From Halomonas sp. (GTDB lineage Bacteria; Pseudomonadota; Gammaproteobacteria; Pseudomonadales; Halomonadaceae): a stretch of DNA of 64,000 bases. The stretch lies in contig NZ_DRFS01000024.1 in NCBI RefSeq assembly GCF_011050415.1, forward strand, positions 124,001 through 188,000. The letters run 5' to 3'. Numbering within the stretch: the stretch's first letter is position 1; each line of letters opens with the position of its first letter. Below the pieces are notes generated by a model. The model did no database searches. It was not told the DNA's origin and worked only from the letters and a program-made list of their open reading frames with translations. This document shows positions 43,614-52,706 of this stretch, one piece after another. Position numbers and translations under genes: made by a program.

Positions 43614-45389
43614 TTAAAATGGCCACACCAATGGTATCAAAGATAAGGCGATCGCACCGGTCAGCACATTCAAACCGCTCCCTAAGCGAAGAAAATCACT
43701 AACGCGGTAGCCTCCAGGCCCATACACCATAAGATTGGTTTGATAACCGATGGGCGTTAAAAAACTGGCCGATGCAGCAAACATCACCGCTACCACATAG
43801 GGCATAGGACTTACGCCCAAGCTCTCTGCTGCACTCATCACCACAGGAAAAATAATCACTGCTGCTGCGTTATTAGTCACAAGCTCAGTGAGCAGCGCTA
43901 CCACGCAGTAGGTGCCGACAAGCAGTAGCAGAGGATTTCCCGCCACCAAGGTTAATAAACCACCGCCAATCACCTCAGCCGCTCCGGAGCTTTGCAGCGC
44001 CGCACCTACACCAAACGAAGCAGCAATGGTCAGAAGTACCTGGGTGTCCAGGCCACGTTTGGCAGCACCCACCGAGCAGCAGCCGGTGAGCATTGCTACT
44101 GCCGCGCCCAGCATGGCGGCATTGAGCATACTTAGCACGCCGAAGGCAGCGAGCAGCACAGCGCTTAGTAAAATTCCCCACGCCAGCGGTGCTTTTTCAT
44201 GTATTGGACGCGCTGCGCCATTCAGCTCGCTAATCAGCAGAAAATCTCTAGATTGGCGGTGGCGCTCAATAAACGGTGGCCGCGCTTCCAGCAATAGCAC
44301 ATCGGCTGGCTGCAGCCTCACTTGACCAAGATTTCCTTTAACGCGCTCGCCACCACGGCAGATCGCCAGCACCGCTGCCCCGTAAAGGGTTCTAAAATGG
44401 CCATCACGAATACGCTGACCAATAAACTGACATTGGTTGGACACCACCGCCTCTACCAAGCGGCGCTCTTTAAACTCTTTCTCCAAGCTAGAAGTGTCAT
44501 CTCGAGAAGGAATCAAACCGCGAATTTGCTGCAGCTCCACCGCCGCATCAGAGGTGCCTGCAAACACCAGCCGGTCGCCGCCTTTTAATCGCTCCCCTGG
44601 CCCTACTACACTGACCACGTTGCCCGCGCGCTCAATCTCAACCAGAAACAGCTCCTGTAAGTGGCGCAGCCCCGCCTCTTCAACGCTGCGATCAACCAGC
44701 ACCCCATCGGGATCGACTTCCATCTCGATAGTGAACTCACGAGGATTGGCAAACGCATTTGCCAATCCTTCCCTGGCGGGCAATAGCCGTGGGCCGAGGA
44801 GAATTAGATAGCCAAGCCCAACTATCGCGACCGGTATTCCCACCCAGGCTAAATCCAGCAGCCCCATGCCAAGCTCTGGGTAACGATCAAGCAGTAGCCC
44901 ATGCACCACCAAGTTAGTGCTGGTTCCAAACAAGGTAATCGTGCCCCCCAGAATAGAAGCGAAGCTAAGCGGCATCAGCAGTCGCTGGGGAGATATGCGC
45001 AGCCGACGGCTCCAGCTCATGACTGCCGGGATGTAGGTAGCGACCACAGGGGTGTTATTGACAAAGCCACTGAGCGTTGCGACGGGTAGCACTAGTCTCG
45101 CCAGCGCCCCCCTTTCGCTTTTGGGGCGCCCCAGCACATAACGAATAATCAGATCGATACCGCCAGTTTCACGAATACTTGCCACCAGCACATACATAAA
45201 AGCGACGGTAAACAAGCCGCTATTGGAGAATCCTCCCAGCGCTTGCTGAGGGTCAATCACGCCAAGCGTCATTAAAAAAATAACCGCGCCCAGCAGAATA
45301 ATATCCGGGCCCAGGCGTGAAAACGCCATCAGCGGGAAAATGGTCAGCACCACCCCCACTGCAATCCAAGCATCCAGCGACATCGCCAC
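43614..45389 (-). CDS. SLC13-family permease with two TrkA-C (RCK C-terminal) domains
   Basis: This 591-residue inner-membrane transporter is of the divalent anion:sodium (ArsB/NhaD-CitMHS-like) superfamily. The N-terminal helices carry LSGFVNNTPVVATYIPAVM, and the C-terminal half carries LVTNNAAAVIIFPVVMS and ASFLTPIGYQTNLMVYGPGGY, the paired re-entrant motifs. A soluble insert at about residues 205-380 holds two TrkA-C repeats (VGPGERLKGGDRLVFAG and VRLQPADVLLLEA). The substrate may be sulphate or dicarboxylate; it cannot be fixed. GTG at 45389 or ATG at 45383 may start it; AAGGA stands before the GTG. Confidence 0.86.
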   Translation of the reverse strand: MAMSLDAWIAVGVVLTIFPLMAFSRLGPDIILLGAVIFLMTLGVIDPQQALGGFSNSGLFTVAFMYVLVASIRETGGIDLIIRYVLGRPKSERGALARLVLPVATLSGFVNNTPVVATYIPAVMSWSRRLRISPQRLLMPLSFASILGGTITLFGTSTNLVVHGLLLDRYPELGMGLLDLAWVGIPVAIVGLGYLILLGPRLLPAREGLANAFANPREFTIEMEVDPDGVLVDRSVEEAGLRHLQELFLVEIERAGNVVSVVGPGERLKGGDRLVFAGTSDAAVELQQIRGLIPSRDDTSSLEKEFKERRLVEAVVSNQCQFIGQRIRDGHFRTLYGAAVLAICRGGERVKGNLGQVRLQPADVLLLEARPPFIERHRQSRDFLLISELNGAARPIHEKAPLAWGILLSAVLLAAFGVLSMLNAAMLGAAVAMLTGCCSVGAAKRGLDTQVLLTIAASFGVGAALQSSGAAEVIGGGLLTLVAGNPLLLLVGTYCVVALLTELVTNNAAAVIIFPVVMSAAESLGVSPMPYVVAVMFAASASFLTPIGYQTNLMVYGPGGYRVSDFLRLGSGLNVLTGAIALSLIPLVWPF

Positions 45390-45504
45390 GTCATCCTTAT
45401 TGATCAGAATTCAGGTAAATGAACATGGCAGTATTGTGAGGCCAATCACATATTCTAAAAAGTTATTTTTAGAAACATTTAAAGATCAAAATAGAATATA
45501 AGAA

Positions 45505-45555
45505 GGTGTGAGGTGTGAGGTGTGAGGTGTGAGGTGTGAGGTGTGAGGTGTGAGG
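45505..45555. repeat. Seven-copy GGTGTGA tandem repeat
   Basis: Seven perfect, head-to-tail copies of the heptamer GGTGTGA run from 45505 to 45553, with a further GG. They lie in the intergenic space between the SLC13 gene start and the cold-shock gene terminator. A perfect short repeat like this is prone to slippage, so copy number should vary between strains. It stands about 115 bp upstream of the SLC13 start codon, so it could affect that promoter. Confidence 0.95.
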
Positions 45556-45592
45556 AAAGTGTTATCGTGAAAGCTAAAACTGCAAAAACAAA

Positions 45593-45615
45593 AAACCCCG
45601 CACTTGGCGGGGTTT
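45593..45615 (-). terminator. Terminator after the cold-shock gene
   Basis: AAACCCCGC and GCGGGGTTT form a nine-pair stem with a five-base loop; on the minus strand the stem runs into TTTTTTGTTTTTG. It lies 55 bp beyond the csp stop codon (45671). Confidence 0.9.
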
Positions 45616-45670
45616 CTGGTCAATCATCGCTAGGCGGTGATTGCTAACATCTCAAAGCTTAAGAATTAAC

Positions 45671-45874
45671 TTAAACTACTTTGATGTTAGAAGCCTGAAG
45701 GCCTTTTTTACCCTGGGTGACGTCGAAGGAAACCTTCTGTCCGTCTTGCAGAGATTTGAAACCTTCAGACTGGATTTCAGAGAAATGTGCGAACAGGTCG
45801 TCGCCATTGTCGTCAGGAGAAATGAAGCCGAAGCCTTTAGTGTCGTTAAACCACTTAACTGTGCCAGTTGCCAT
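45671..45874 (-). CDS. Cold-shock protein (CspA family)
   Basis: This 67-residue single cold-shock domain has the RNA-binding motifs KGFGFI and DLFAHFS, the GTVKWFN opening and [14 protein letters not shown]. It binds single-stranded RNA and DNA and melts messenger structure. The ATG at 45874 ([10 protein letters not shown]) has GAGG upstream and is the family start; the frame extends five codons upstream. About 200 bp of leader separate it from dddA, room for the structured 5' leader typical of cspA-type genes. A strong terminator follows. Confidence 0.95.
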   Translation of the reverse strand: MATGTVKWFNDTKGFGFISPDDNGDDLFAHFSEIQSEGFKSLQDGQKVSFDVTQGKKGLQASNIKVV

Positions 45875-46077
45875 GATTGAATTCCTCAATTTAGCTAATT
45901 AAAACCGGGTAATACCCGAATTGCAGTGGGTAGAACAAGAGACTTTCACCAGATTTAACGCTTGAGGCGCTTCTATGCTGCTGACAACGTTCGACTTGCT
46001 AACCAACTGCGTTTATCTTGCGCTAAACAAATCCGCGCGTCAACTCTGTAATAAAAACATGTTACGAATTATTACGT

Positions 46078-47751
46078 TCATCTGCGCTCTGCCAACATCC
46101 AACCGGCAGCCTTCTCAGCAATCATCAGCGTGGGTGAATTAGTATTGCCGCTGGTAATGGTCGGCATAACCCCTGCATCGGCCACCCGTAGCCCACTGAT
46201 CCCGCGCACTCTCAGCTTTGCATCTACCACGGCCATTTCATCGTCGGCGCGCCCCATGCGTGTGGTGCCAACGGGGTGAAAAATCGTCGTGCCTATATCA
46301 CCCGCCAAACGAGCTAGCTCATCGTCGGTTTGATACTCAACGCCCGGTTTCACTTCTTCTGGCGCATATTTAGTGAACGCTGGCTGTTCGGCGATCCGCC
46401 TTGTCACCCGCAATGAGTCCGCGGCTACCTTGCGATCCTCTGGCGTACTCAGGTAGTTGGGTGAAATAGCGGGCGCTTGACGCGGGTCACTGCTTTTCAG
46501 CCTTACCGTGCCACGGCTGGTCGGATTTAAATTGCATACGCTAGCGGTGATAGCCGGATAAGGGTGTAACGGCTGACCAAAGGCTTCCAGGCTTAACGGC
46601 TGCACATGGTATTGGATATTGGGGTGCGGTTGGTCCGGTGCGCTGCGAGTAAACGCGCCTAACTGCGAAGGCGCCATACTCATCGGGCCCGAGCGTTTAA
46701 GCAGATACTCAAGGCCAATTCCCGCTTTACCCAGCAGTGTACTGGCCATGGCATTTAGGGTTTTGCCGTTGGTGATTTTATATATCGAACGAATCTGCAG
46801 ATGATCCTGCAGATTCTCTCCCACCCCAGGCAATTCATGCACTAACTCAATACCGTGTTCCCGCAGCAGTTCGGCTGGCCCTACACCAGAAAGCTGGAGT
46901 AGATGCGGCGAGCCGATCGCCCCCGCACATAGCACCACTTCTCCGCTAATCATGGCGCGCTGGGTTTTACCTTCACGCTCCACTTCCACACCTCTACATC
47001 GCAGCGTGCTCGCAACCTTTTCAACATCCTGCCTTTCAAAAAGCAGGCGATTCACCTGGGTGGAGTGCCAGAGCGTTAAGTTGCTACGCTTAAGTGCAGG
47101 CCGTAAAAACGCTTTAGCGGTATTCCAACGCCATCCCGAACGCTGATTGACGTCAAAGTAAGCGACGCCTTCATTTGAACCACGATTGAAATCGTCAGTA
47201 CGCGGAATACCTGCCTGCACAGCGGCCTCGGCGAAATCATCCAACACCTGCCACTTTAAACGCTGCTTTTCGACCCGCCACTCTCCCCCGTGCCCATGAA
47301 ACTCTTGGTGCTTGGCATCGGCATCGCCACCCGCATCAAGGCGGTAATGGTCCTCATGTTTAATGAAGTCGGGTAAGCAGTTCTCCCAGCGCCAGGCCTC
47401 ATCACCGACAACCTCGGCCCAGTGATCGTAGTCCCGTGCTTGGCCACGCATATAAATCATGCCGTTGATACTGGAACAGCCGCCCAGGATTTTACCGCGA
47501 GGATAGATTAATGAACGGCCGTTAAGCCCTTTATCAGGCTCGGTGCGAAATAACCAATCGGTACGCGGATTATTAATGCAGTAAAGATAACCGACCGGAA
47601 TATGGATCCAGTAATAGTTATCGCGACCGCCTGCCTCAATCAGCAGTACCTTGTTATTTGGATTAGCGCTGAGTCTATTAGCCAGCAGGCACCCGGCGGT
47701 GCCTGCTCCCACAACGATATAGTCGAAATTGTTATTAGTTGGTTCTGACAT
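46078..47751 (-). CDS. dddA: GMC-family FAD oxidoreductase, probable 3-hydroxypropionate dehydrogenase DddA
   Basis: This 557-residue flavoprotein is of the GMC (choline dehydrogenase-like) family: FAD-binding VVGAGTAGCLLANRLSA near the N-terminus, GGCSSINGMIYMRG, the GMC signature GAIGSPHLLQLSG and a C-terminal HPVGTTRMG with the active-site histidine. Its partner gene, 26 bp downstream in map terms (upstream in transcription), is an acylating semialdehyde dehydrogenase, and a LysR gene is divergent. The same trio is known from Halomonas (DddA/DddC) and Pseudomonas (HpdH/MmsA), where it oxidises 3-hydroxypropionate to malonate semialdehyde. Choline dehydrogenase is the alternative, but betB is not beside it. 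GGGAG precedes the ATG. Confidence 0.78.
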   Translation of the reverse strand: MSEPTNNNFDYIVVGAGTAGCLLANRLSANPNNKVLLIEAGGRDNYYWIHIPVGYLYCINNPRTDWLFRTEPDKGLNGRSLIYPRGKILGGCSSINGMIYMRGQARDYDHWAEVVGDEAWRWENCLPDFIKHEDHYRLDAGGDADAKHQEFHGHGGEWRVEKQRLKWQVLDDFAEAAVQAGIPRTDDFNRGSNEGVAYFDVNQRSGWRWNTAKAFLRPALKRSNLTLWHSTQVNRLLFERQDVEKVASTLRCRGVEVEREGKTQRAMISGEVVLCAGAIGSPHLLQLSGVGPAELLREHGIELVHELPGVGENLQDHLQIRSIYKITNGKTLNAMASTLLGKAGIGLEYLLKRSGPMSMAPSQLGAFTRSAPDQPHPNIQYHVQPLSLEAFGQPLHPYPAITASVCNLNPTSRGTVRLKSSDPRQAPAISPNYLSTPEDRKVAADSLRVTRRIAEQPAFTKYAPEEVKPGVEYQTDDELARLAGDIGTTIFHPVGTTRMGRADDEMAVVDAKLRVRGISGLRVADAGVMPTITSGNTNSPTLMIAEKAAGWMLAERR

Positions 47752-47777
47752 GCACTGACTCCCGTAACGAATAGGCG

Positions 47778-49289
47778 TTACTTCGCCGTAGGCATCACAA
47801 ACTCAGCGCCTGCATCGATGGAATCAGACCAGCGCTGCATAATCGACTTCTGCTTGGTGTAGAAACGCACGCCCTCTTCACCGTAAGCGTGGGTATCACC
47901 AAACAGTGAGCGCTTCCAGCCCCCAAAGCCGTGCCACGCCATTGGTACTGGGATAGGTACATTAATACCCACCATGCCGACCTGAATGCGGCGACCAAAC
48001 TCACGCGCTACACTGCCACTTTCAGTAAAGCAGCTAACGCCGTTGCCAAATTCGTGGTCGTTAATCAATTGAATGGCCGTGGCAATATCCGGCACGCGAA
48101 CACAGACCAGCACCGGGCCAAAAATCTCCTCTTTGTAAATCGTCATTTCCGGAGTGACGTTGTCAAATAGAGTGCCGCCCATCCAGAACCCTTCGGCGCA
48201 GTCGTTACCCGCCGCTGCCGCATCAAAAGCACGGCCATCAACCACCAGCTCAGCACCTTCGGCCACACCCTTTTCGATATAGCCGGTAATCCGCTCATGG
48301 GCCTGACGGGTGACAATCGGGCCCATTTCTGCATCCAACTGCATACCGTCTTTTACTTTCAGCGCTTTAGCACGCTCCGCCAACGCCGGAACAACTTTGT
48401 CGGCTACGTCACCGACTAACACCGCCACGCTAATAGCCATGCAGCGCTCACCTGCGGAACCGTAGGCCGCACCAATCAGCGCGTCGACTGCTTTATCCAA
48501 ATGCGCATCGGGCATCACCACCATATGGTTCTTGGCCCCGCCCAATGCTTGGATGCGCTTACCGTTGCGCGCACCGCGCTCATAAATCAGGTTTGCAATC
48601 GGTGTCGAGCCCACAAACGACAGCGCTTTAACCTTAGGATGGTCGATCAACGCTTCCACCGAGTCTTTATCACCCTGAACGACGTTGAACACGCCATCAG
48701 GCAGGCCCGCCTGTTTAAGCAGGTCGGCCATTAGTAACGATGCACTAGGATCAAGCGGGCTAGGCTTGAGAATAAACGTATTACCGGCAGCAATGGCGAC
48801 CGGGAACATCCACATCGGCACCATGGCGGGGAAATTAAATGGCGTTATACCAGCAACAACGCCTAACGGCTGGCGCATGGTCCAGTTGTCGATCCCGGTG
48901 CTGACCTGCTCGGTGTAATCGCCCTTAAGCAATTGCGGGATTCCACAAGCGAACTCAACTATATCAATACCGCGGGCCACTTCACCCTGGGCATCGGTGA
49001 ACACCTTGCCGTGCTCTTTGGTAATAGCTTCGGCTAGCTCATCTTTATGAACATTTAACAGCTCTAGGAACTTAAACATCACCCGAGCGCGACGAATGGG
49101 CGGTGTATCAGCCCAGGCTGGAAAGGCAGCGTCTGCCGCTTCCACAGCGGTATTCACATCTTTTGAAGAAGCCAGCGACACGCGACCAGACACACGGCCG
49201 GTGGCAGGGTTAAATACGTCCTGAGAGTTTGTAGACTCGCCAGCGGTGACCTGGCCATTAATAAAGTGCTGAATCGCTGTTGTTGTCAT
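47778..49289 (-). CDS. dddC: CoA-acylating malonate/methylmalonate-semialdehyde dehydrogenase
   Basis: This 503-residue aldehyde dehydrogenase is of the MmsA type, which makes acetyl-CoA from malonate semialdehyde (or propionyl-CoA from the methyl form) with loss of CO2. Marks are [46 protein letters not shown] in place of the usual general-base glutamate region, the catalytic cysteine in [14 protein letters not shown] and [20 protein letters not shown]. It is first in a two-gene operon with dddA and is divergent from a LysR gene. It could serve valine, beta-alanine or 3-hydroxypropionate breakdown; the GMC partner favours the last. Confidence 0.88.
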   Translation of the reverse strand: MTTTAIQHFINGQVTAGESTNSQDVFNPATGRVSGRVSLASSKDVNTAVEAADAAFPAWADTPPIRRARVMFKFLELLNVHKDELAEAITKEHGKVFTDAQGEVARGIDIVEFACGIPQLLKGDYTEQVSTGIDNWTMRQPLGVVAGITPFNFPAMVPMWMFPVAIAAGNTFILKPSPLDPSASLLMADLLKQAGLPDGVFNVVQGDKDSVEALIDHPKVKALSFVGSTPIANLIYERGARNGKRIQALGGAKNHMVVMPDAHLDKAVDALIGAAYGSAGERCMAISVAVLVGDVADKVVPALAERAKALKVKDGMQLDAEMGPIVTRQAHERITGYIEKGVAEGAELVVDGRAFDAAAAGNDCAEGFWMGGTLFDNVTPEMTIYKEEIFGPVLVCVRVPDIATAIQLINDHEFGNGVSCFTESGSVAREFGRRIQVGMVGINVPIPVPMAWHGFGGWKRSLFGDTHAYGEEGVRFYTKQKSIMQRWSDSIDAGAEFVMPTAK

Positions 49290-49457
49290 GGGGCTACCTA
49301 TTTATTAAGAACACATGTCAGGTGCTTGCTCTGAAGCGCCTATTATTTAGTGATTGATGTCAGCCTAGCCTACTGGGCTCTACCAACGGATCAATTGAGT
49401 TATTTAAAAGCCAGTTATAAGCTCTACTAATATCACTGCGCTGCGCTGAGGGCCTTT

Positions 49458-50360
49458 ATGCAAGACTACGCCACACTGCGCGCCTTCGTGGCCGTTGCAA
49501 GAACAGGTAGCGTGTCACGCGCCGCTGAGCAGTTACACCTAACACAGCCTGCTATTAGCCTAAAGTTGAAGCAGCTACAGGCTAATTTAGGGCTTACGTT
49601 GTTCAATCGACGGCCTCAGGGCCTTGCTCTTACGGCCGATGGCCATGCGCTGCTACCCGCTGCCGAGAAAGCCTTGGCGAGTGGGCAGGCGTTTGAGCAA
49701 ATCGCGGGAGCACTGCACAACACCCTGCGTGGCAAGCTTGCGATTGGCACCATTGTCGACCCTGAATTTCTGCGCCTGGGCGCGTTTTTAAGCCGCCTAA
49801 TGGCACGCGCTCCTCAATTAGAAACTGAACTACACCATGGCATGAGCGGCAGCGTGTTAAGCCGCGTGGTACAGGGCGATCTCGACGTTGGCTTTTACTT
49901 GGCACCACCGGGCGAAGGCCCAGGGCAAGATACCCTTGCTTGGCGAGAGCTCACGCATTTTGATTATCACGTCGTTGCCCCTGCCGGCTGGGAAAGCCGT
50001 TTGGTTGATAACCGTTGGGAGCAGTTGGCGGCGCTACCCTGGATAGTGACGCCGCAAGACTCTGCGCACCACCGGTTGCTAAAGCAGGCAATGGCGCCGA
50101 CCGGGGCGATACCTAACCGGGTAGCCCAGGTTGATCAAGAGGCGTGTATGTTGGATCTTGTGCGGGCAGGGGTTGGTTTAAGCCTAGCTCGCGACGCATT
50201 GGCGATGACCGAACGCCAAGAGAGCGGTTTAGCGGTCGCGGAGAATATTCGACTGCCCTGCGCGCTAAGCTTTATTTGGCGTCAGGATAGTGCCGCCGAA
50301 TCGACGGTGAACGCTGCCCTCAGTACGCTAGATGAAGTATGGCCTCATCGACTGAGCTAA
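49458..50360 (+). CDS. LysR-family regulator, probable control of dddC-dddA
   Basis: This 300-residue LysR protein has an N-terminal winged helix-turn-helix (LRAFVAVARTGSVSRAAEQ, then LTQPAISLKLKQLQANLGLT) and an effector-binding domain. It is divergent from the dddC-dddA operon with a 168-bp gap, the standard arrangement for a LysR activator and its target. Comparable LysR proteins respond to 3-hydroxypropionate in pseudomonads. MsrA follows on the same strand, 75 bp on. Confidence 0.85.
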   Translation: MQDYATLRAFVAVARTGSVSRAAEQLHLTQPAISLKLKQLQANLGLTLFNRRPQGLALTADGHALLPAAEKALASGQAFEQIAGALHNTLRGKLAIGTIVDPEFLRLGAFLSRLMARAPQLETELHHGMSGSVLSRVVQGDLDVGFYLAPPGEGPGQDTLAWRELTHFDYHVVAPAGWESRLVDNRWEQLAALPWIVTPQDSAHHRLLKQAMAPTGAIPNRVAQVDQEACMLDLVRAGVGLSLARDALAMTERQESGLAVAENIRLPCALSFIWRQDSAAESTVNAALSTLDEVWPHRLS

Positions 50361-50435
50361 CATGTGAGGAAGTGGCGTTCCAAGCGACTAACTGACTCAA
50401 TGCAATATCTCGCCACAGCCACTGGAGTGCCCTTC

Positions 50436-51086
50436 ATGACCAGATTGACGCTTTTGCGCCCATTCTTACTTTGCGCGGTAGCCACTGCGGGTTTCACCAC
50501 GCCATCGCTTTATGCCCAATCTTCTCAAGCCGCCTCCTCTCAAGGGCAAGCCAATGCGGAAGCAACCTTTGCCGGTGGCTGCTTTTGGTGTATGGAACCA
50601 CCTTACGATAAGCAGCCAGGCGTTAGCGCCACTATTTCTGGCTACATTGGCGGCGAGCTTGAGAACCCCACCTATGAAGATATCACCCGAGGTGACACCG
50701 GCCACGCCGAGGTAGTCAAGGTTGAGTACGATTCAGAACAGATCAGCTATGAGCAATTGCTCGCGATTTTCTGGCGCAATATCGACCCCTTTGCGGTTGA
50801 CCGTCAGTTCTGTGACGTAGGTGATCAATACCGGTCCGCGATCTTCTATCACGATGAAGCACAGCGTGAACTAGCCGAAGCGTCCAAAGCCGAGATGGAA
50901 GCACGTTTTGACCGGGAGATCGCCACCCAAATAGTACCAGCCACTACCTTCTGGCCTGCAGAGGAGTACCACCAGGACTATTACCAAAAGAACCCGGTGC
51001 GCTATAAGTTCTACCGCTATAGCTGTGGTCGCGATGCCCGCTTAGAAGAAGTCTGGGGAGATGAGGCTGGAGGGCCAGAGTTTTAA
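50436..51086 (+). CDS. msrA: Peptide-methionine (S)-S-oxide reductase, exported
   Basis: This 216-residue enzyme repairs oxidised methionine. A hydrophobic signal (LLRPFLLCAVATAGFTTPSL, with a YAQ cleavage-like site) indicates export to the periplasm. The catalytic cysteine is in FAGGCFWCMEPPYD, followed by GYIGGE and GHAEVVKVEYD. The later FCDVGDQYRSAIFYH and YSCGRDARLEEVW carry the recycling cysteine. The ATG at 50436 has GGAG upstream and yields the signal peptide; the open frame from 50364 does not. It has no MsrB fusion. Confidence 0.92.
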   Translation: MTRLTLLRPFLLCAVATAGFTTPSLYAQSSQAASSQGQANAEATFAGGCFWCMEPPYDKQPGVSATISGYIGGELENPTYEDITRGDTGHAEVVKVEYDSEQISYEQLLAIFWRNIDPFAVDRQFCDVGDQYRSAIFYHDEAQRELAEASKAEMEARFDREIATQIVPATTFWPAEEYHQDYYQKNPVRYKFYRYSCGRDARLEEVWGDEAGGPEF

Positions 51087-51160
51087 AGAAAACTCATATA
51101 TTAAAAAGCTGCTCTCACTGGTTGATGCCAAATGCATTAATAATGATGGCCTACTGCAAA

Positions 51161-51179
51161 CGGCCCCTTCATGGGGCCG
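51161..51179 (-). terminator. Terminator-like hairpin after gabD
   Basis: CGGCCCC and GGGGCCG form a seven-pair GC stem with a five-base loop; on the minus strand it is followed by TTTGC. It lies 33 bp beyond the gabD stop and 75 bp from the convergent msrA stop. Confidence 0.55.
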
Positions 51180-51211
51180 AATTAACAAATGTCGCGGCTA
51201 TCTTGCAAATT

Positions 51212-52675
51212 TTATTCAGCAGATTGTTTAATACCCAAGCATAAATACTTCAGCTCGGTGTATTCGTCGATACCATAGCGTGAGCCTTCCCGGCCGATAC
51301 CTGACGACTTCACGCCACCAAACGGCGCGGCAGCGGTTGAAATAAGGCCGGTATTAATCCCCACCATGCCGTACTCCAAGGCTTCCGATACGCGCCATAT
51401 ACGGGAAACACTTTCAGCATAGAAATAGGCCGCCAACCCATATTCGGTATCGTTCGCTTGGCGGATTACCTCTGCTTCGGTTTCAAACTTGAACACCGGT
51501 GCCAGGGGCCCAAAGGTTTCCTCGCGAGCACATGCCATGTCAGCCGTTACGTCAACCACCACCGTGGGTTCAAACCACGTACCCCCTAAGGCATGACGCT
51601 TGCCGCCTGTCATTAAGCGCCCGCCTTTATCAAGGGCGTCCTGCAGATGCGCCTCCACCTTCTCAACTGCTTTTTGAGAAATGAGTGGCCCTACTTCCAC
51701 ACCTTCATCGCTGCCCTTACCAACTTTCAATTCACTGGTGCGCTGGGCCAGCCGTTCAATAAACGCATCGTACACACCGCTTTGCACATAAATGCGGTTA
51801 GCACAGACACAGGTTTGCCCCGCATTGCGGAATTTGCTGTCCAGCGCTCCGCTTACCGCCTCCTCAATATCGGCGTCGTCAAATACAATAAATGGCGCAT
51901 TCCCGCCAAGCTCAAGCGACACCCTTTTAACCGTGGGGGCGCAGGCAGCCATTAGATGCGCGCCCACTGGGGTAGAGCCGGTAAAGCTCAATTTGCGCAC
52001 GATCGGGCTGTCTGTCAGCACGGGGCCTATCGTTTTAGCATCACCGGTAACAATATTAATCACCCCGGCAGGAATGCCCGCTTGCTCGGCTAACGCTGCC
52101 AGCGCTAGCGCCGTTAGCGGTGTCTCCATCGCGGGCTTAACGATAATCGTACACCCCGCTGCCAAGGCGGGCGCTACCTTGCGGGTAATCATCGCCGCCG
52201 GAAAATTCCATGGCGTGATCGCCGCACAAACGCCCACAGGCTCACGGGTGACAATGATGCGTTTGTCTACGGCATGCCCAGGAATAGTATCCCCGTATAA
52301 ACGCTTCGCTTCCTCCGCGAACCATTCGATAAAGCTGGCCGCATAGCCAATCTCACCGCGTGCCTCTTTGAGCGGCTTACCCTGCTCCTGGGTCATCAAC
52401 GCCCCCAGCGCCGCCTCGTTTTCAAGAATGAGAGCATTCCAGCGCTTTAATAGCTGCGAACGTTCCGCCGCTGTTTTAACCCGCCACGCAGGCAGGGCCG
52501 CATTAGCCGCTTCAATGGCCTGTTCAACTTGCTCAGCACTTAAACTGGGTACGTGGCCAATCGTTTCACCACTTGCGGGGTCTATGACCGCGATGCTATC
52601 GCCATTGACTGCGGTCACCCACTGGCCATTGATATACGCATCCTGTTTAAAAAAAGCGTGTTCAGAGATATGCAT
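51212..52675 (-). CDS. gabD: NAD(P)-dependent succinate-semialdehyde dehydrogenase
   Basis: This 487-residue aldehyde dehydrogenase is of the GabD type and oxidises succinate semialdehyde to succinate. It shows AITPWNFPAAMITRKVAPAL, the general base in SLELGGNAPFIVFDDAD, the catalytic cysteine in NAGQTCVCANRIYVQ (the second cysteine two residues on is typical of GabD), and FGGVKSSGIGREG. The ATG at 52675 has AAGGA upstream; the open frame to 52807 runs into the regulator gene and is not real. It lies 31 bp after the sigma-54 regulator, at the end of the alcohol dehydrogenase-permease-regulator series. Confidence 0.92.
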   Translation of the reverse strand: MHISEHAFFKQDAYINGQWVTAVNGDSIAVIDPASGETIGHVPSLSAEQVEQAIEAANAALPAWRVKTAAERSQLLKRWNALILENEAALGALMTQEQGKPLKEARGEIGYAASFIEWFAEEAKRLYGDTIPGHAVDKRIIVTREPVGVCAAITPWNFPAAMITRKVAPALAAGCTIIVKPAMETPLTALALAALAEQAGIPAGVINIVTGDAKTIGPVLTDSPIVRKLSFTGSTPVGAHLMAACAPTVKRVSLELGGNAPFIVFDDADIEEAVSGALDSKFRNAGQTCVCANRIYVQSGVYDAFIERLAQRTSELKVGKGSDEGVEVGPLISQKAVEKVEAHLQDALDKGGRLMTGGKRHALGGTWFEPTVVVDVTADMACAREETFGPLAPVFKFETEAEVIRQANDTEYGLAAYFYAESVSRIWRVSEALEYGMVGINTGLISTAAAPFGGVKSSGIGREGSRYGIDEYTELKYLCLGIKQSAE

Positions 52676-52706
52676 TACATTGTCCTTATTGAAGTAATCA
52701 AAAGTA

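Noticed and set aside
45505..45555. CRISPR array
   Set aside because: The repeat unit is 7 bp with no spacers and no cas genes, so it is a simple tandem repeat.
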